Assembly (NCBI GenBank): GCA_963782605.1
Contig: CAWAKK010000001.1
Location: 1 to 64,000, forward strand
Direction of reading: 5' to 3'
From: JBDTSW01 sp963782605
GTDB taxonomy: Bacteria > Actinomycetota > Thermoleophilia > Solirubrobacterales > 70-9
Length of the DNA: 64,000 bases
Shown: one piece after another, positions 8,642-17,660 of the stretch
Numbering within the stretch: the first letter of the stretch is position 1
How the letters are laid out: the number at the start of each line of letters is the position of its first letter
Notes under the pieces: model-generated
Seen by the model: only the letters and a program-made list of their open reading frames with translations
What the model was told of the DNA's origin: nothing
The model's database searches: none
Translations under genes and position numbers: made by a program

Positions 8642-9070
8642 CTAGGAAGAGGAGGAACTGGTCGAGCTCGTCGCCGAGGAGCTGTACTCGAACTCCTCCT
8701 CGGCCCCAAAGAGCCGATCGAGCACCGTCTTTCGCAGGTCCTCCGAGAGCACGAGCGCCAGGATGCCACCGAGGATCATCAGCACCAGCAGGTTGCGGAA
8801 CTTGTGGCTGTCGGACTTACCACGCAGCTGGTCGGTCGCCTCGCGCAGGGAATCGGCGGCGCTCTTCAGCTCCCGGTGGACCTTCTTGTCGTCCAGGAGC
8901 TTCTTGGCCGGCTTGCCGTTGTTGACGCGGCGGTAGGCCTTCTTCGCCGACTGGTAGGCGTCTTGGAGGTTCTCCCGCAGCTCATCGTCCTCGACGAGCC
9001 GTCGCACGTACTCGTTGTCCGCCACCTCGCGGCCGGTCTCCCAGGCCTTCTTCGTCTTTGCCTTCGCCAT
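8642..9070 (-). CDS. Small membrane-anchored protein of unknown function
   Basis: 142 aa, not recognised. The N-terminal 90 residues are highly charged and probably helical (many Lys/Glu/Arg). A single hydrophobic segment, NLLVLMILGGILALVLS, lies around residues 93-109 and is followed by an acidic stretch and a Ser-rich tail. This resembles the YtxH/DUF-type stress-associated small membrane proteins of actinobacteria, but I cannot place it. It lies 84 bp downstream of lon in the same direction and could be co-transcribed with hsp20-lon; there is no direct sequence proof. Confidence 0.65.
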   Translation of the reverse strand: MAKAKTKKAWETGREVADNEYVRRLVEDDELRENLQDAYQSAKKAYRRVNNGKPAKKLLDDKKVHRELKSAADSLREATDQLRGKSDSHKFRNLLVLMILGGILALVLSEDLRKTVLDRLFGAEEEFEYSSSATSSTSSSSS

Positions 9071-9154
9071 CGCCTAAGTCTCCTCCGAAATCATCGCTCT
9101 AGCTCCTGCAGGGTCGGTGAGCATATACCCGCCTTGCCGGCTCGCCACGCCAAC

Positions 9155-11584
9155 TCAGCCACGTGGCGGGGCCAGTCCCGCTTCGAGCGCCTGCTCGATG
9201 CTCTCGACGTAGATGAACTGGAGCTCGCCGAGCTCGTGCTCGGGGATCTCGGTGATCTCTCCCTCGTTTCGCTCGGGCACGATCACGCGCTTGATCCCGG
9301 CCCGCTGGGCGGCCAGGGACTTCTCCTTGAGGCCCCCGACCGGCAGTACCTGACCGGTGAGGGTGATCTCGCCGGTCATCGCGACCTCGTCGGAGACCGG
9401 CCGGCCTGAGAGGAGCGAAGCGAGGGCCATCACCATCGCGACCCCTGCCGACGGGCCATCCTTGGGCACCGCTCCGGCGGGGACGTGCACGTGGACGTCG
9501 TTCATCGAGAACCAGTCGTCGGTGAGCCCCGGCGCCAGCTCCGCCTGATGACCTCGCACGTATGAGAGCGCGGCCTGGGCAGACTCCCGCATGACGTCGC
9601 CGAGCTGGCCCGTGATCGTGAGCTTGCCGGTGCCGGGCATCGCGGTCGCCTCAACGAAAAGCACCTCGCCGCCGACAGGGGTCCAAGCGAGCCCGGTCGC
9701 CACGCCGGGGTGCTTGGTGCGGCGGCGCTGCTCGGCGAAGACCCGGCGACGCCCCAGGAGCGACCGCGCCCGCTTGCCCGAGACGCTCACCTTGCCGGTG
9801 GTCTTGCCCTCGGCCACCTCGCGGGCCGTCTTGCGGCAGACCGTGCCGATCTCGCGCTCGAGGTTGCGTACGCCCGCCTCGCGCGTGTACTCCTCGATGA
9901 TCGCGCGCAGTGCGGCGTCGGTGAACGAGATCTGCGATTTGCGCAGCCCGTTCTCGGTGACCTGCCGGGGCACGAGGTAGCGCTTGGCGATATGAAGCTT
10001 CTCGTCGGTCGTGTAACCCGAGAGCGCAATCACCTCCATCCGATCCCGGAGGGCAGCCGGAACGGTGTCGAGCGTGTTCGCCGTGGCGATGAACATCACC
10101 TCGGAAAGGTCGAACGGGAGGTCCAGGTAGTGATCGCGAAAGGCCCCGTTCTGCGCCGGATCGAGCACCTCCAGCATCGCCGAGGAGGGATCTCCCCGGA
10201 AGTCGGCCCCCATCTTGTCGATCTCGTCGATCATGAACACGGGGTTGCGGGTGCCGGCATCGCGCAGGGCACGGATGATCGTGCCGGGCATCGCGCCGAT
10301 GTAGGTCCGGCGGTGTCCGCGGATCTCGGCCTCGTCGCGCACCCCGCCGACCGAGATGCGCTCGAACTCGCGCCCGAGCGCGCGGGAGATCGACTGCCCG
10401 AGGCTGGTCTTGCCCACTCCCGGAGGCCCGACGAAGCAGAGGATCGGACCGTGGGAATCCGGATTGAGGGATCGCACCGCGAGGTACTCGAGGATCCGGT
10501 CCTTCACCTTCTCGAGGTCGTAGTGGTCGGCGTCGAGGACTTCGTGCGCGTGGGCGATGTCGAGGTCGTCCTCGGTCTCGGCCTTCCAGGGCAGCTCGGT
10601 GAGCCACTCCAGATAGGTGCGGATCACCCCGTACTCGGCCGCTGCGGGAGGCAACTTCTCGAGCCGGCCGAGCTCGCGGTCGGCCTGCTTGCGCGCGTCC
10701 TCCGGGAGGCCCGCGGCCTCGATTCGCTCCCGGAGCTCGTTGATCTCCGCCTGCTGTTCGTCACCCTCCCCCAGCTCCTGCTGGATCGCCTTCAACTGCT
10801 CGCGCAGGTAGTACTCGCGTTGCCCTTTGTCCATCTCCGACTGGACCTGAGACTGGATCTTGGTGCCGAGCTGAATCACCTCCAGCTCGCGCGCGAGGAT
10901 CTCCGAGAGGTGCCGAAGGCGGCGGTCCACGTTCACCTCCTCCAGGAGCTCCTGCTTCTCGGAGGTGGAGATCCGCAGCGCGCCGGCGATCAGGTGGGCG
11001 AGGGCGGACGGGTCATCGATGTTCGTGACGGCCAGCTGGAGCTCCTCGGGCAGATATGGGATCTGCTCGATGATCTCCGAGAAGGTCCCCTGCACATTGC
11101 GCGTGAGCGCCTGCAATTCGGGGGACGGCTCGACCTCGTCCGGCAGCTCGGAGATGCGCGCGATGAGATAGGGGGACTCGGCCACGAAATCCCCCAGACG
11201 TATCCGCTCGGTTCCCTGGACGAGGATTCGAATCGTGCCGTCGGGGACCTTCAGCATGCGGGCGACGATCCCGGCCACTCCAACCCCGTAGACGTCATCG
11301 GGGCCCGGCTCGTCCAGCTCGGCGTCACGCGAGGCCACCATCGCAACCATGCGCTCGCCAGAGAGCACGTCGTTTACGAGCCTGATCGACCGGGGTGTGC
11401 CGATCGCAAGGGGCGTAAGCGTGTCCGGAAACGTGACCATGTCCTTGAGCGGCAGGACCGGCAGAGCGCCCGGAAGCTCCTTGCCCTCGGCGTCGCGCAG
11501 CGCGGCCTCCAGGTCTGGGGTCTCGACGATCTCGATGGCGGGCCCGCCCTCGGCCTCGTCAGTCCCCCTGCCGCTCTCGGCCAC
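9155..11584 (-). CDS. lon: ATP-dependent protease Lon
   Basis: An 809-aa cytosolic AAA+ protease that degrades misfolded and regulatory proteins. The N-terminal substrate-recognition domain starts at PVLPLKDMVTFP (42-53), followed by a coiled-coil region. Walker A is GPPGVGKT (386-393), and the AAA+ module carries the conserved GGVRDEAEIRGHRRTYIGAM segment. The protease domain has the catalytic dyad Ser712 in KDGPSAG and Lys755 in GGLKEK. The start is GTG at 11584, one base after the hsp20 stop codon, so the two genes are probably translated in tandem and expressed as a heat-shock operon. Length matches typical bacterial Lon. Confidence 0.97.
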   Translation of the reverse strand: MAESGRGTDEAEGGPAIEIVETPDLEAALRDAEGKELPGALPVLPLKDMVTFPDTLTPLAIGTPRSIRLVNDVLSGERMVAMVASRDAELDEPGPDDVYGVGVAGIVARMLKVPDGTIRILVQGTERIRLGDFVAESPYLIARISELPDEVEPSPELQALTRNVQGTFSEIIEQIPYLPEELQLAVTNIDDPSALAHLIAGALRISTSEKQELLEEVNVDRRLRHLSEILARELEVIQLGTKIQSQVQSEMDKGQREYYLREQLKAIQQELGEGDEQQAEINELRERIEAAGLPEDARKQADRELGRLEKLPPAAAEYGVIRTYLEWLTELPWKAETEDDLDIAHAHEVLDADHYDLEKVKDRILEYLAVRSLNPDSHGPILCFVGPPGVGKTSLGQSISRALGREFERISVGGVRDEAEIRGHRRTYIGAMPGTIIRALRDAGTRNPVFMIDEIDKMGADFRGDPSSAMLEVLDPAQNGAFRDHYLDLPFDLSEVMFIATANTLDTVPAALRDRMEVIALSGYTTDEKLHIAKRYLVPRQVTENGLRKSQISFTDAALRAIIEEYTREAGVRNLEREIGTVCRKTAREVAEGKTTGKVSVSGKRARSLLGRRRVFAEQRRRTKHPGVATGLAWTPVGGEVLFVEATAMPGTGKLTITGQLGDVMRESAQAALSYVRGHQAELAPGLTDDWFSMNDVHVHVPAGAVPKDGPSAGVAMVMALASLLSGRPVSDEVAMTGEITLTGQVLPVGGLKEKSLAAQRAGIKRVIVPERNEGEITEIPEHELGELQFIYVESIEQALEAGLAPPRG

Positions 11585-11585
11585 G

Positions 11586-12039
11586 TCAGTCTCCCTGCTC
11601 GATCGGCACTCGGCGGCCGCCCGCGGCGGGAATCCGCAGCGGCAGCTCGATCCGCAGGATGCCGTCCTCGAAGGTGGCCCTGGCCTCGTCGGCGATCACG
11701 TCCGCGTTCAGCTCCACGACGCGGCGAAAGGAGCCGGCCTCGATCTCGACCTGCTGGTAGATGCGTCCCTCGGTCTCCTGGACCGGGCGCGCACCCGAGA
11801 TGACGAGCTCCCGCCCCGAGATCTCGAGGTGGATCTCCTCGGAGCGTCACGCCTGCCAGCTCAGCCTTCACGATCGCCTTCGGCGTGGGCTCGCTGGAGT
11901 AGTAGACGTCGACCCGCGGTGAGAACTGCGCAGCGCTGCGGCCGGGCCACCAGCTCTCCCCCCAGACATCCCCGAACAGCTCGTCCATCTCGCGCCGCAT
12001 GCGCTCGAAGTTGACGAGCAGATCCCGCTGTCTTGCCAT
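11586..12039 (-). CDS. Hsp20/alpha-crystallin small heat-shock protein (frameshifted)
   Basis: The start MARQRDLLVNFERMRREMDE and the following FSPRVDVYYSSEP are typical of bacterial Hsp20 proteins. The frame is correct down to AELAGVTL (about 11850) and then shifts: one extra base near 11841-11847 is needed to continue into EEIHLEISGRELVISGARPV, EGRIYQQVEIEAGSFRRVVEL and the end RIPAAGGRRVPIEQGD. Restored, the protein is about 150 aa, the usual size, with a complete alpha-crystallin domain. It prevents aggregation of unfolded proteins. The stop is 1 bp from the lon start. Since all downstream codons remain conserved, I favour a sequencing error over a true pseudogene. Confidence 0.8.
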
Positions 12040-12055
12040 GCGTGGAGCGTAGAAG

Positions 12056-12850
12056 CTAAAGGTCGTAGATCGCGCCTTCGCGCGCGACCTCGACCGGGCC
12101 ACCGAAGGCCTCGGCTGCCTGCTTGCGAGCCCACACCTGATCGAGCTCGTCGGAGATGTGGGTGAGCACGACGCGTTTGGCACCGGCGCTGCGCGCGTGC
12201 GCACCGGCCTCCTCCGGAGTCAGGTGCCCGCGAACGCCGGTTCTCTCCGGGCGCGGAAGGGTGGCTTCGACAAGGAGCAGATCGGTCTCGCGAGCGAACT
12301 CGACGAGCTCTGGGCCCGGCCGGCAATCCGCTCCAAAGGTAAGGCGAGCGCCCGTTGCGGTGTCGGAGACCTCGACCGCGAATGTCTCGACGAAGTGGAC
12401 GACGTGACCGAAGCGCAACCGCAGGGTCCCCACCTCGGGCGTCGAGTCGGCCTCGTAGTGCTCGATCTGGAAGGCGTTCTCGATCAGGTCCTCGTTGCCC
12501 CAGGCCCCGACGATCCGCCGGAAGGTCTCAGCCGCGCCCGGCGGGGCGATCAGGCGTGGCCGAGCGGGATGCTCGGTGCCTGGCCAGGGGGGGACGGGCA
12601 CCGGCTGTTGGCGTGGCGCGAAGGTGAGCGCGTACGAGTAGGGCACGAGGTCGAGGAAATGGTCCGCGTGCAGGTGCGAGATGACGACCGCATCGATCTC
12701 CGTGTAGTCGTGGTGCTGGCGAAGCTTTCCGAAGACGCCGTTGCCGCAATCGAGGAGCAGCGCCGTGTCGTCGTTCTCGACGAGATAGCCGCTGCAAGCC
12801 CCGCCAGCGTCCTGCCAGGAAGGCGACTTGCCCAGAACCGTGACCCGCAT
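12056..12850 (-). CDS. MBL-fold metallo-hydrolase (RNase Z/AttM-like)
   Basis: A 264-aa metallo-beta-lactamase-fold protein. The metal motif SHLHADH is at residues 58-64 after the DCGNGVF strand; further ligands are the Asp in LTFGADCRP and a late His in VLTHISDE. The layout, with VTVLGKSPSWQ at the N-terminus and no lactamase signal peptide, fits cytosolic RNase Z-like hydrolases or phosphodiesterases rather than a beta-lactamase. In actinobacteria such genes often sit beside rph/rdgB; here the neighbours are hsp20 and a small Cys protein, so context gives no substrate. Confidence 0.85.
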   Translation of the reverse strand: MRVTVLGKSPSWQDAGGACSGYLVENDDTALLLDCGNGVFGKLRQHHDYTEIDAVVISHLHADHFLDLVPYSYALTFAPRQQPVPVPPWPGTEHPARPRLIAPPGAAETFRRIVGAWGNEDLIENAFQIEHYEADSTPEVGTLRLRFGHVVHFVETFAVEVSDTATGARLTFGADCRPGPELVEFARETDLLLVEATLPRPERTGVRGHLTPEEAGAHARSAGAKRVVLTHISDELDQVWARKQAAEAFGGPVEVAREGAIYDL

Positions 12851-12864
12851 AGTGCGGATCCACT

Positions 12865-13113
12865 CTAATCAGCGAAGGCAGGCTTCTGGGCTTCTCGAGG
12901 CAGAAGCGACGGTTGGCGCGGCGGCACGAGGCCGTCGGCGGCGTCAGGGCGAAACGTGGAGCAGGGCTCGTCGAGCGCGAGCGCGCACAGCATCTGACGA
13001 TGAAAGAAGCAGTCCTCGCAGCTGCGGCCGTTCTTGCGGCGACGCTTGCCGGGCGGGCGGCTGTAGCCCATCGCCGCCGCGACCTCGGGGGGTGGCTGCT
13101 GGAGTTCGATCAC
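12865..13113 (-). CDS. Small cysteine-rich protein of unknown function
   Basis: About 82 aa from a GTG at 13113, reading IELQQPPPEVAAAMGYS. The central SCEDCFFHRQMLC plus LDEPCSTFRP gives four cysteines (CxxC, then two more at 7-9 residue spacing) and a His, suggesting a metal-binding knuckle or zinc/Fe-S site. A basic segment RPPGKRRRKNGR precedes it, consistent with nucleic-acid contact. I do not recognise the family. A longer frame upstream to 13359 exists but lies antisense over the hydroxylase N-terminus and is not used. The gene follows in the same direction as, and 14 bp before, the MBL-fold gene. Confidence 0.55.
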   Translation of the reverse strand: MIELQQPPPEVAAAMGYSRPPGKRRRKNGRSCEDCFFHRQMLCALALDEPCSTFRPDAADGLVPPRQPSLLPREAQKPAFAD

Positions 13114-13370
13114 GCCATCGATACTTGCACCGGCTCGGCGATCCCGCAGAGCGTGTTCGCGCAAATGCCTACCTTTTCCTGATCGGTCGTTCAGGTCGAT
13201 TCCCGCGGTTTGCGGAAAGCCTGAACGCGCTCTTTCAAGCCGGACTGCTTCCTTGCCCCGCGCTAGAATCGCGGGTGCTGTGGCCCATGAGAGAACCGCC
13301 CGCCTGAGCGCCTCGCCGCCCCTCTTCGAGAACCGCTTTCTCGACTTCTTCTCGCGCATCCATCCGAGTC

Positions 13371-13928
13371 GTGCCCGCGATCATCTTCGTGCCGGTGATC
13401 GTTGCGGGGATCGTCTTGGGGGCAAGCGAGGGGCAGGGTGCGGGCGAGATCGTGCTGCTCGCCCTCGCGGGCATCGCGTTTTGGACCTTGACCGAGTACT
13501 GGCTTCACCGCAAGTTCTTTCACTGGGAGCCCGACAACGACCTTGGCCGCAAGATGCACTTCATCATCCACGGCGTCCATCACGACCATCCCAACGACAA
13601 GCTGCGGCTGGTGATGCCCCCCGCCGCCAGCATCCCGCTCGCCTCGCTCTTCTTCGGCCTGTTCTGGCTCGTGCTCGGCGCGCCCACGGTCTTCCCGTTC
13701 TTCGCCGGCTTCATCGTCGGGTACCTGATCTACGACTACACGCACTACTACGTGCACCATTTCGTCCCCCGCAGCGAGTTCGGCAAGCGCCTGCGCGAAC
13801 AGCACATGCGCCATCACTTCCAGGACCATCGCTACGGCTTCGGGGTCTCCACCCCGCTCTGGGACGCCGTCTTCCAAACGCTCCCGCGCCGCCGGCCTGA
13901 AGCGCGCGGCGACGCGCAGCGGGCGTAG
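13371..13928 (+). CDS. Fatty-acid/sterol hydroxylase-superfamily membrane protein
   Basis: The 185-aa frame has the eight-histidine diiron signature of the superfamily: HRKFFH, HGVHHDHP, HYYVHH and HMRHHFQDH. Hydrophobic helices lie between these clusters (about residues 1-40 and 82-125). Members hydroxylate or desaturate fatty acyl chains, sterols or carotenoids in the membrane, using O2. The N-terminus is probably longer: PLFENRFLDFFSRIHPS, the usual start of the family, is encoded just upstream in another frame (from about GTG 13280) and joins after a one-base shift near 13367. GGYGFGVSTPLWDAVF-like C-terminal residues are complete. Confidence 0.85.
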   Translation: MPAIIFVPVIVAGIVLGASEGQGAGEIVLLALAGIAFWTLTEYWLHRKFFHWEPDNDLGRKMHFIIHGVHHDHPNDKLRLVMPPAASIPLASLFFGLFWLVLGAPTVFPFFAGFIVGYLIYDYTHYYVHHFVPRSEFGKRLREQHMRHHFQDHRYGFGVSTPLWDAVFQTLPRRRPEARGDAQRA

Positions 13929-13930
13929 AG

Positions 13931-14456
13931 CTACAGCTCTCGGCGGAATCGCACCTCGACGAGCTGGTCGCGCTCCGGGAAGTACTGGCTGGGTCGCCGG
14001 CCGCCGTCATCGCGCCATCCCTCGCGCTCGTAGAACCGCGCCGCTCGGGCGTTGCCTCCCAACATCCAGAGCATCGCTGAGCGGCATCCCGCTGCCCGCA
14101 GCTCGCCCAGTGCCGCCTCCATCAGAGCCTGGCCGAGCCCGTCGCCCCACCGGGCGGGAGCTGTGTACAGGGCCGGAATTTCGCCAACGTCTTCCGGCTC
14201 ATCCGGATCGCGCGTGGGGATGCTGAGTGTCACGAAGCCGCTCAACCGCTCGTCCACAATCACCACCACTGTGTGACTGCGCTCGCCGCCGCGGCTCCAG
14301 GCCGCGTCGCCACTGCTCCGCGCGCCTCGCCACGGTGAGGCCATCGAGGATCTCCTTCGGCAGCAGGCCGTCGTAGGCGGCGCGCCACGCGTCAACATGA
14401 ACACGCGCAATGTCAGTCGCATCTTCAGGCGTCGCGGCGCGGACCCACACCTTCAC
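13931..14456 (-). CDS. GNAT-family N-acetyltransferase (frameshifted)
   Basis: Two overlapping frames together make one GNAT. The N-terminal part VWVRAATPEDATDIARVHVD, with AWRAAYDGLLPKEILDGL, is the typical start, probably from the GTG near 14456. The C-terminal part carries the acetyl-CoA-binding motif A: PARWGDGLGQALMEAAL, then MLWMLGGNARAARFYEREGW. The frames join after a one-base shift near 14280-14290. The substrate could be an amine, an antibiotic or a protein N-terminus. The gene is convergent with the hydroxylase (3 bp between stops). Confidence 0.75.
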
Positions 14457-14534
14457 ACTGTTACTCTCCGCTTCCACACTGTTCAACTGTGACAATCGTC
14501 CCATTCACACTCGTGTAGCAAAGGAACACATTTC

Positions 14535-14903
14535 ATGGCTTCAAAGACAGTAGACGAGGCTGTAGGCCTCATCCGCGAGCGACTCAAGGAGCTCGAGGCC
14601 GAGTCGGCCCAGCTCGAGCGCGCTCTATCGAGTCTCACCGGCGGCCGCGAGGGCCGGCGCGGGCCGGGCAGGCCGAAGGGTAGGACCTCTGGCTCCAGCC
14701 GAAGTGGCAGGCGGAGGCGTGGTCGTCGCGGCGGCACGCGCTCCGAGCACGCGATGAAGCTGATCAAGGAGAACCCGGGGATCAGCGCATCGGAGATCGC
14801 AAAGCGCCTCAAGATCAAGCCGAATTACATGTACCGGGTGCTCGGCGACCTGCAGAAGGAGGGGCGCGTCGTAAAGGACGGCCGCTCCTACTCCGCGGCT
14901 TGA
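14535..14903 (+). CDS. Small winged-helix DNA-binding protein with basic linker
   Basis: 122 aa. An N-terminal amphipathic helix or coiled coil (TVDEAVGLIRERLKELEAES, to about residue 35) is followed by a Gly/Arg/Lys-rich linker (about 36-75) with AT-hook-like GRPKGR, and then a winged-HTH: MKLIKENPGISASEIAKRLK, then PNYMYRVLGDLQKEGRVVKD (about 76-120). This layout is seen in many actinobacterial small regulators or nucleoid-associated proteins. It converges with mdh, 10 bp between stops. The DNA target is unknown. Confidence 0.75.
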   Translation: MASKTVDEAVGLIRERLKELEAESAQLERALSSLTGGREGRRGPGRPKGRTSGSSRSGRRRRGRRGGTRSEHAMKLIKENPGISASEIAKRLKIKPNYMYRVLGDLQKEGRVVKDGRSYSAA

Positions 14904-14913
14904 GCCGCGCCGC

Positions 14914-15894
14914 CTAGACCAGGTCTGAAACCGCCTCGCGCTCCTCGCGGAGCTCGGCGGCCGATGCGTCGATTCGCTCCCGCGAGAAGTCGGTGATCTC
15001 GAGGCCCTCCACGATCGTCCATTCGCCATCGACGCAGGTGCACGGGTAACCGGAGATGATCCCCTCGGACACGTCGTAGGAGCCGTCGGCGGGAACGCCC
15101 ATCGAGACCCAATCGCCGTCGGGCGTGCCCAGCACCCAGTCGCGCATGTGATCGATCGCGGCGTTCGCCGCCGAGGCGGCGCTCGAGGCGCCCCTCGCGT
15201 CGATGATCGCCGCGCCGCGCTTGGCCACGGTCGGGATGAACTCGTCGGCGATCCATGACTCGTCGCCAACGGCATCCCACGCCGACTCACCCTTCACCTT
15301 GGCGTTTACGAGGTCGGGGTATTGAGTGGTGGAGTGGTTGCCCCACACCGTCATGTTGGTGATGTCCGCGACGTCCGCGTCCAATCGTTGCGCCAGCTGT
15401 GCGATCGCGCGGTTGTGGTCGAGGCGCACCATCGCGGTGAACCGATGGTTCGGAACGTCCGGCGCGTTCGACATGGCGATCAGCGCGTTCGTGTTGGCCG
15501 GATTGCCCACGACCAGCACCTTCACGTCCTCCGCTGCCCCGGCGTTGATCGCCTCGCCCTGTGGCTTGAAGATGCCGCCGTTGGCCTCGAGAAGGTCGGA
15601 GCGCTCCATGCCCTTGCCACGCGGCTTGGCGCCCACGAGCAGGCCCACGTTGCAACCGTCGAAGGCCGCCTTGGGATCGTCGTGGATATCGATTCCCGCG
15701 AGGAGTGGAAAGGCGCTGTCGTGAAGCTCCATCGCGGTGCCCTCCGCGGCCTTCACGGCATCCGGGATCTCGAGCAGGTTGAGATGGACGGGAGTGTCTT
15801 CGCCCAGCATCTCACCGACGGCGACGCGAAAAAGCAGGGCGTACCCGATCTGACCGGCAGCGCCGGTCACGGTGACCTTGACGGGATCGTTCAC
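14914..15894 (-). CDS. mdh: Malate dehydrogenase
   Basis: Interconverts malate and oxaloacetate with NAD in the TCA cycle. From the GTG at 15894 the protein is 326 aa, typical for the cytosolic-type bacterial MDH. The Rossmann motif VTVTGAAGQIGYALLFR starts near residue 6. The NAD-specificity Glu lies in LNLLEIPDAV. Catalytic features are VVGNPANTNAL, MVRLDHNRA and the catalytic His in NMTVWGNHSTTQYPD. The longer frame to 16026 is antisense-type extension over icd and is rejected. The start overlaps the icd stop by 4 bp (GTGA), so icd-mdh is an operon with translational coupling. Confidence 0.95.
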   Translation of the reverse strand: MNDPVKVTVTGAAGQIGYALLFRVAVGEMLGEDTPVHLNLLEIPDAVKAAEGTAMELHDSAFPLLAGIDIHDDPKAAFDGCNVGLLVGAKPRGKGMERSDLLEANGGIFKPQGEAINAGAAEDVKVLVVGNPANTNALIAMSNAPDVPNHRFTAMVRLDHNRAIAQLAQRLDADVADITNMTVWGNHSTTQYPDLVNAKVKGESAWDAVGDESWIADEFIPTVAKRGAAIIDARGASSAASAANAAIDHMRDWVLGTPDGDWVSMGVPADGSYDVSEGIISGYPCTCVDGEWTIVEGLEITDFSRERIDASAAELREEREAVSDLV

Positions 15895-17108
15895 TTGCTC
15901 ATCTCCTTCTCGAGACCCTCGTCGATCGACGCGAGGAACTCCTGTGTGGTCTGGAAGTCCTGATCGCCCCCCACGAGCAGAGCCAGGTCCTTGGTCATCT
16001 TCCCGCTCTCGACCGTCTCCACACACACCCGCTCCAGCGTTTCGGCGACCCAGGTGACCTCCGGCGTCTCGTCCATCCGCCCTCGCGCGCCGAGCGCTCG
16101 CGTCCAGGCGAAGATCGAGGCGATCGGGTTGGTGGAGGTGGGCTCGCCCCTCTCATGTAGGCGGAAGTGGCGGGTGACCGTCCCGTGCGCCGCCTCGGCC
16201 TCGACGGTCTTGCCGTCGGGAGTCATGAGCACGCTGGTCATCAGCCCCAGCGAGCCGAAGCCCTGCGCGACCGTGTCGGACTGCACATCGCCGTCGTAGT
16301 TCTTGCAGGCCCAGACGTATCCCCCCTCCCACTTGAGCGCGGCGGCGACCATGTCGTCGATAAGCCGGTGCTCGTAGGTGAGGTCCTTCGCCTCGAAATC
16401 GGACTTGAACTCCTCGTCGTAGATCTCCTGAAAGAGGTCTTTGAACCGACCGTCATACGTCTTCAGGATGGTGTTCTTGGTGGACAAGTAGACCGGGAAC
16501 TCACGCTCCAGCCCGTAGCGAAGTGAGGCGCGAGCGAAGTCGCGAATCGACTCGTCGAGGTTGTACATCCCCAACGCCACGCCGCTCGACGGAAAATCGA
16601 ATACGTCGATCTCGATGGGGTCGCCGTCACCCTTGGGAGTGAAGGTGAGGGTCAGCTTTCCCTCCCCCGGAATCAGTGTGTCCTCGGCGCGGTACTGGTC
16701 TCCGAACGCGTGACGGCCGATGATGATCGGCTTGGTCCACCCCGGCACAAGTCGCGGGATGTTGGAGATCACGATCGGCTCGCGGAAGATGACCCCGCCG
16801 AGGATGTTGCGGATGGTCCCGTTCGGTGAGCGGTACATCTCCTTCAGCCCGAACTCCTCGACCCGAGCCTCGTCGGGCGTGATCGTCGCGCACTTGACGC
16901 CCACCCCATGCTCCTTGATCGCGTTGGCGGCGTCGACCGTGATCTGGTCGGACGTCTCGTCGCGGCTCTCGATACCGAGGTCGAAATAGATGAGCTCGAC
17001 ATCGAGATAGGGGAGGATCAACTGCTCCTTGATGAAGGACCAGATGACGCGCGTCATCTCGTCGCCGTCGAGCTCGACGATCGGGTTTTCAACCTTGATC
17101 TTGGCCAT
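15891..17108 (-). CDS. icd: Isocitrate dehydrogenase, NADP-dependent, eukaryote-like dimeric type
   Basis: Oxidatively decarboxylates isocitrate to 2-oxoglutarate. The 405-aa sequence starts AKIKVENPIVELDGDEMTRV, the hallmark of the homodimeric NADP-IDH type II group. Substrate-binding RSPNGTIRNILGGVIFREPI (about 95-115) and ATP/NADP contact FAWTRALGARG near the end are present. The active-site helix includes DDMVAAALKWEGGYVWACKNYDGD. It is the first gene of the icd-mdh pair, with a 4-bp overlap. The upstream gap of about 210 bp (17109-17320) separates it from a divergent DUF4242 gene and probably holds promoters of both. Confidence 0.95.
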   Translation of the reverse strand: MAKIKVENPIVELDGDEMTRVIWSFIKEQLILPYLDVELIYFDLGIESRDETSDQITVDAANAIKEHGVGVKCATITPDEARVEEFGLKEMYRSPNGTIRNILGGVIFREPIVISNIPRLVPGWTKPIIIGRHAFGDQYRAEDTLIPGEGKLTLTFTPKGDGDPIEIDVFDFPSSGVALGMYNLDESIRDFARASLRYGLEREFPVYLSTKNTILKTYDGRFKDLFQEIYDEEFKSDFEAKDLTYEHRLIDDMVAAALKWEGGYVWACKNYDGDVQSDTVAQGFGSLGLMTSVLMTPDGKTVEAEAAHGTVTRHFRLHERGEPTSTNPIASIFAWTRALGARGRMDETPEVTWVAETLERVCVETVESGKMTKDLALLVGGDQDFQTTQEFLASIDEGLEKEMSK

Positions 17109-17320
17109 GCTCCGCCTGGAGGCGAGACCCTACGGGTTTGGTCACGGCGCTGATCGCCTGCGCGCCATGGGATGATCCGCTCGGCTCGCTCGCCGGACCG
17201 AGCCTCTACGGGCTGGTCCGTGAGCGCCCTCACAGGCCGGTTCTCCACGTGGGTATACGTTGTGATCCCGCGCGGCGGACCCTCTGCCGCCGGGTCACCA
17301 AGAAAGCACAGGAGGTACCC

Positions 17321-17620
17321 ATGAACCTGTACATGATCCGCCGCCGGAGCGGCTGGACCACAGCCGAGGAACTCGAGGCAGCGGGCCAGCGTTCGGCCGA
17401 GGTCGCCGACAGCGAGTTTCCGGATGACATTCGCTGGATCCGCAGCTACGTGATCGAAGAGGAGGGCGGCGAGCTCGGGACGGTCTGCATCTACCAGGGG
17501 ACGAGCGAGGATGCCGTGCGCGAGCACGCCGAGGCCGTCGGCATGCCGGCCGACGAGATCCGGCCGATCGCCGACACCGTGATCGTCCGCCCCGATCCGG
17601 AGCCCGCCGCCAGCGCCTGA
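17321..17620 (+). CDS. DUF4242-family small protein (possible nickel-binding)
   Basis: 99 aa starting at the ATG at 17321 behind a strong AGGAGGT ribosome site (17310-17316), which decides against the longer frame from 17138. The ferredoxin-like fold pattern NLYMIRRRSGWTTAEEL, WIRSYVIEEEGG and GTVCIYQGTSEDAVREHAEA is that of DUF4242; the characterised relative SCO4226 of Streptomyces binds nickel. Whether this copy binds metal cannot be judged; a His and several acidic residues are present. It is divergent from icd and may be expressed alone. Confidence 0.78.
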   Translation: MNLYMIRRRSGWTTAEELEAAGQRSAEVADSEFPDDIRWIRSYVIEEEGGELGTVCIYQGTSEDAVREHAEAVGMPADEIRPIADTVIVRPDPEPAASA

Positions 17621-17660
17621 AGCGTCCCGTGCGCGTCGGGGCCGCGGGTACCATCCCGCT

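Noticed and set aside
9710..11803. Very long plus-strand frame opposite lon
   Set aside because: No recognisable motif; it mirrors lon, whose own motifs are complete.
15322..15963. Plus-strand frames over mdh and icd
   Set aside because: His/Val/Arg-rich shadow frames typical of GC-rich third-position bias.
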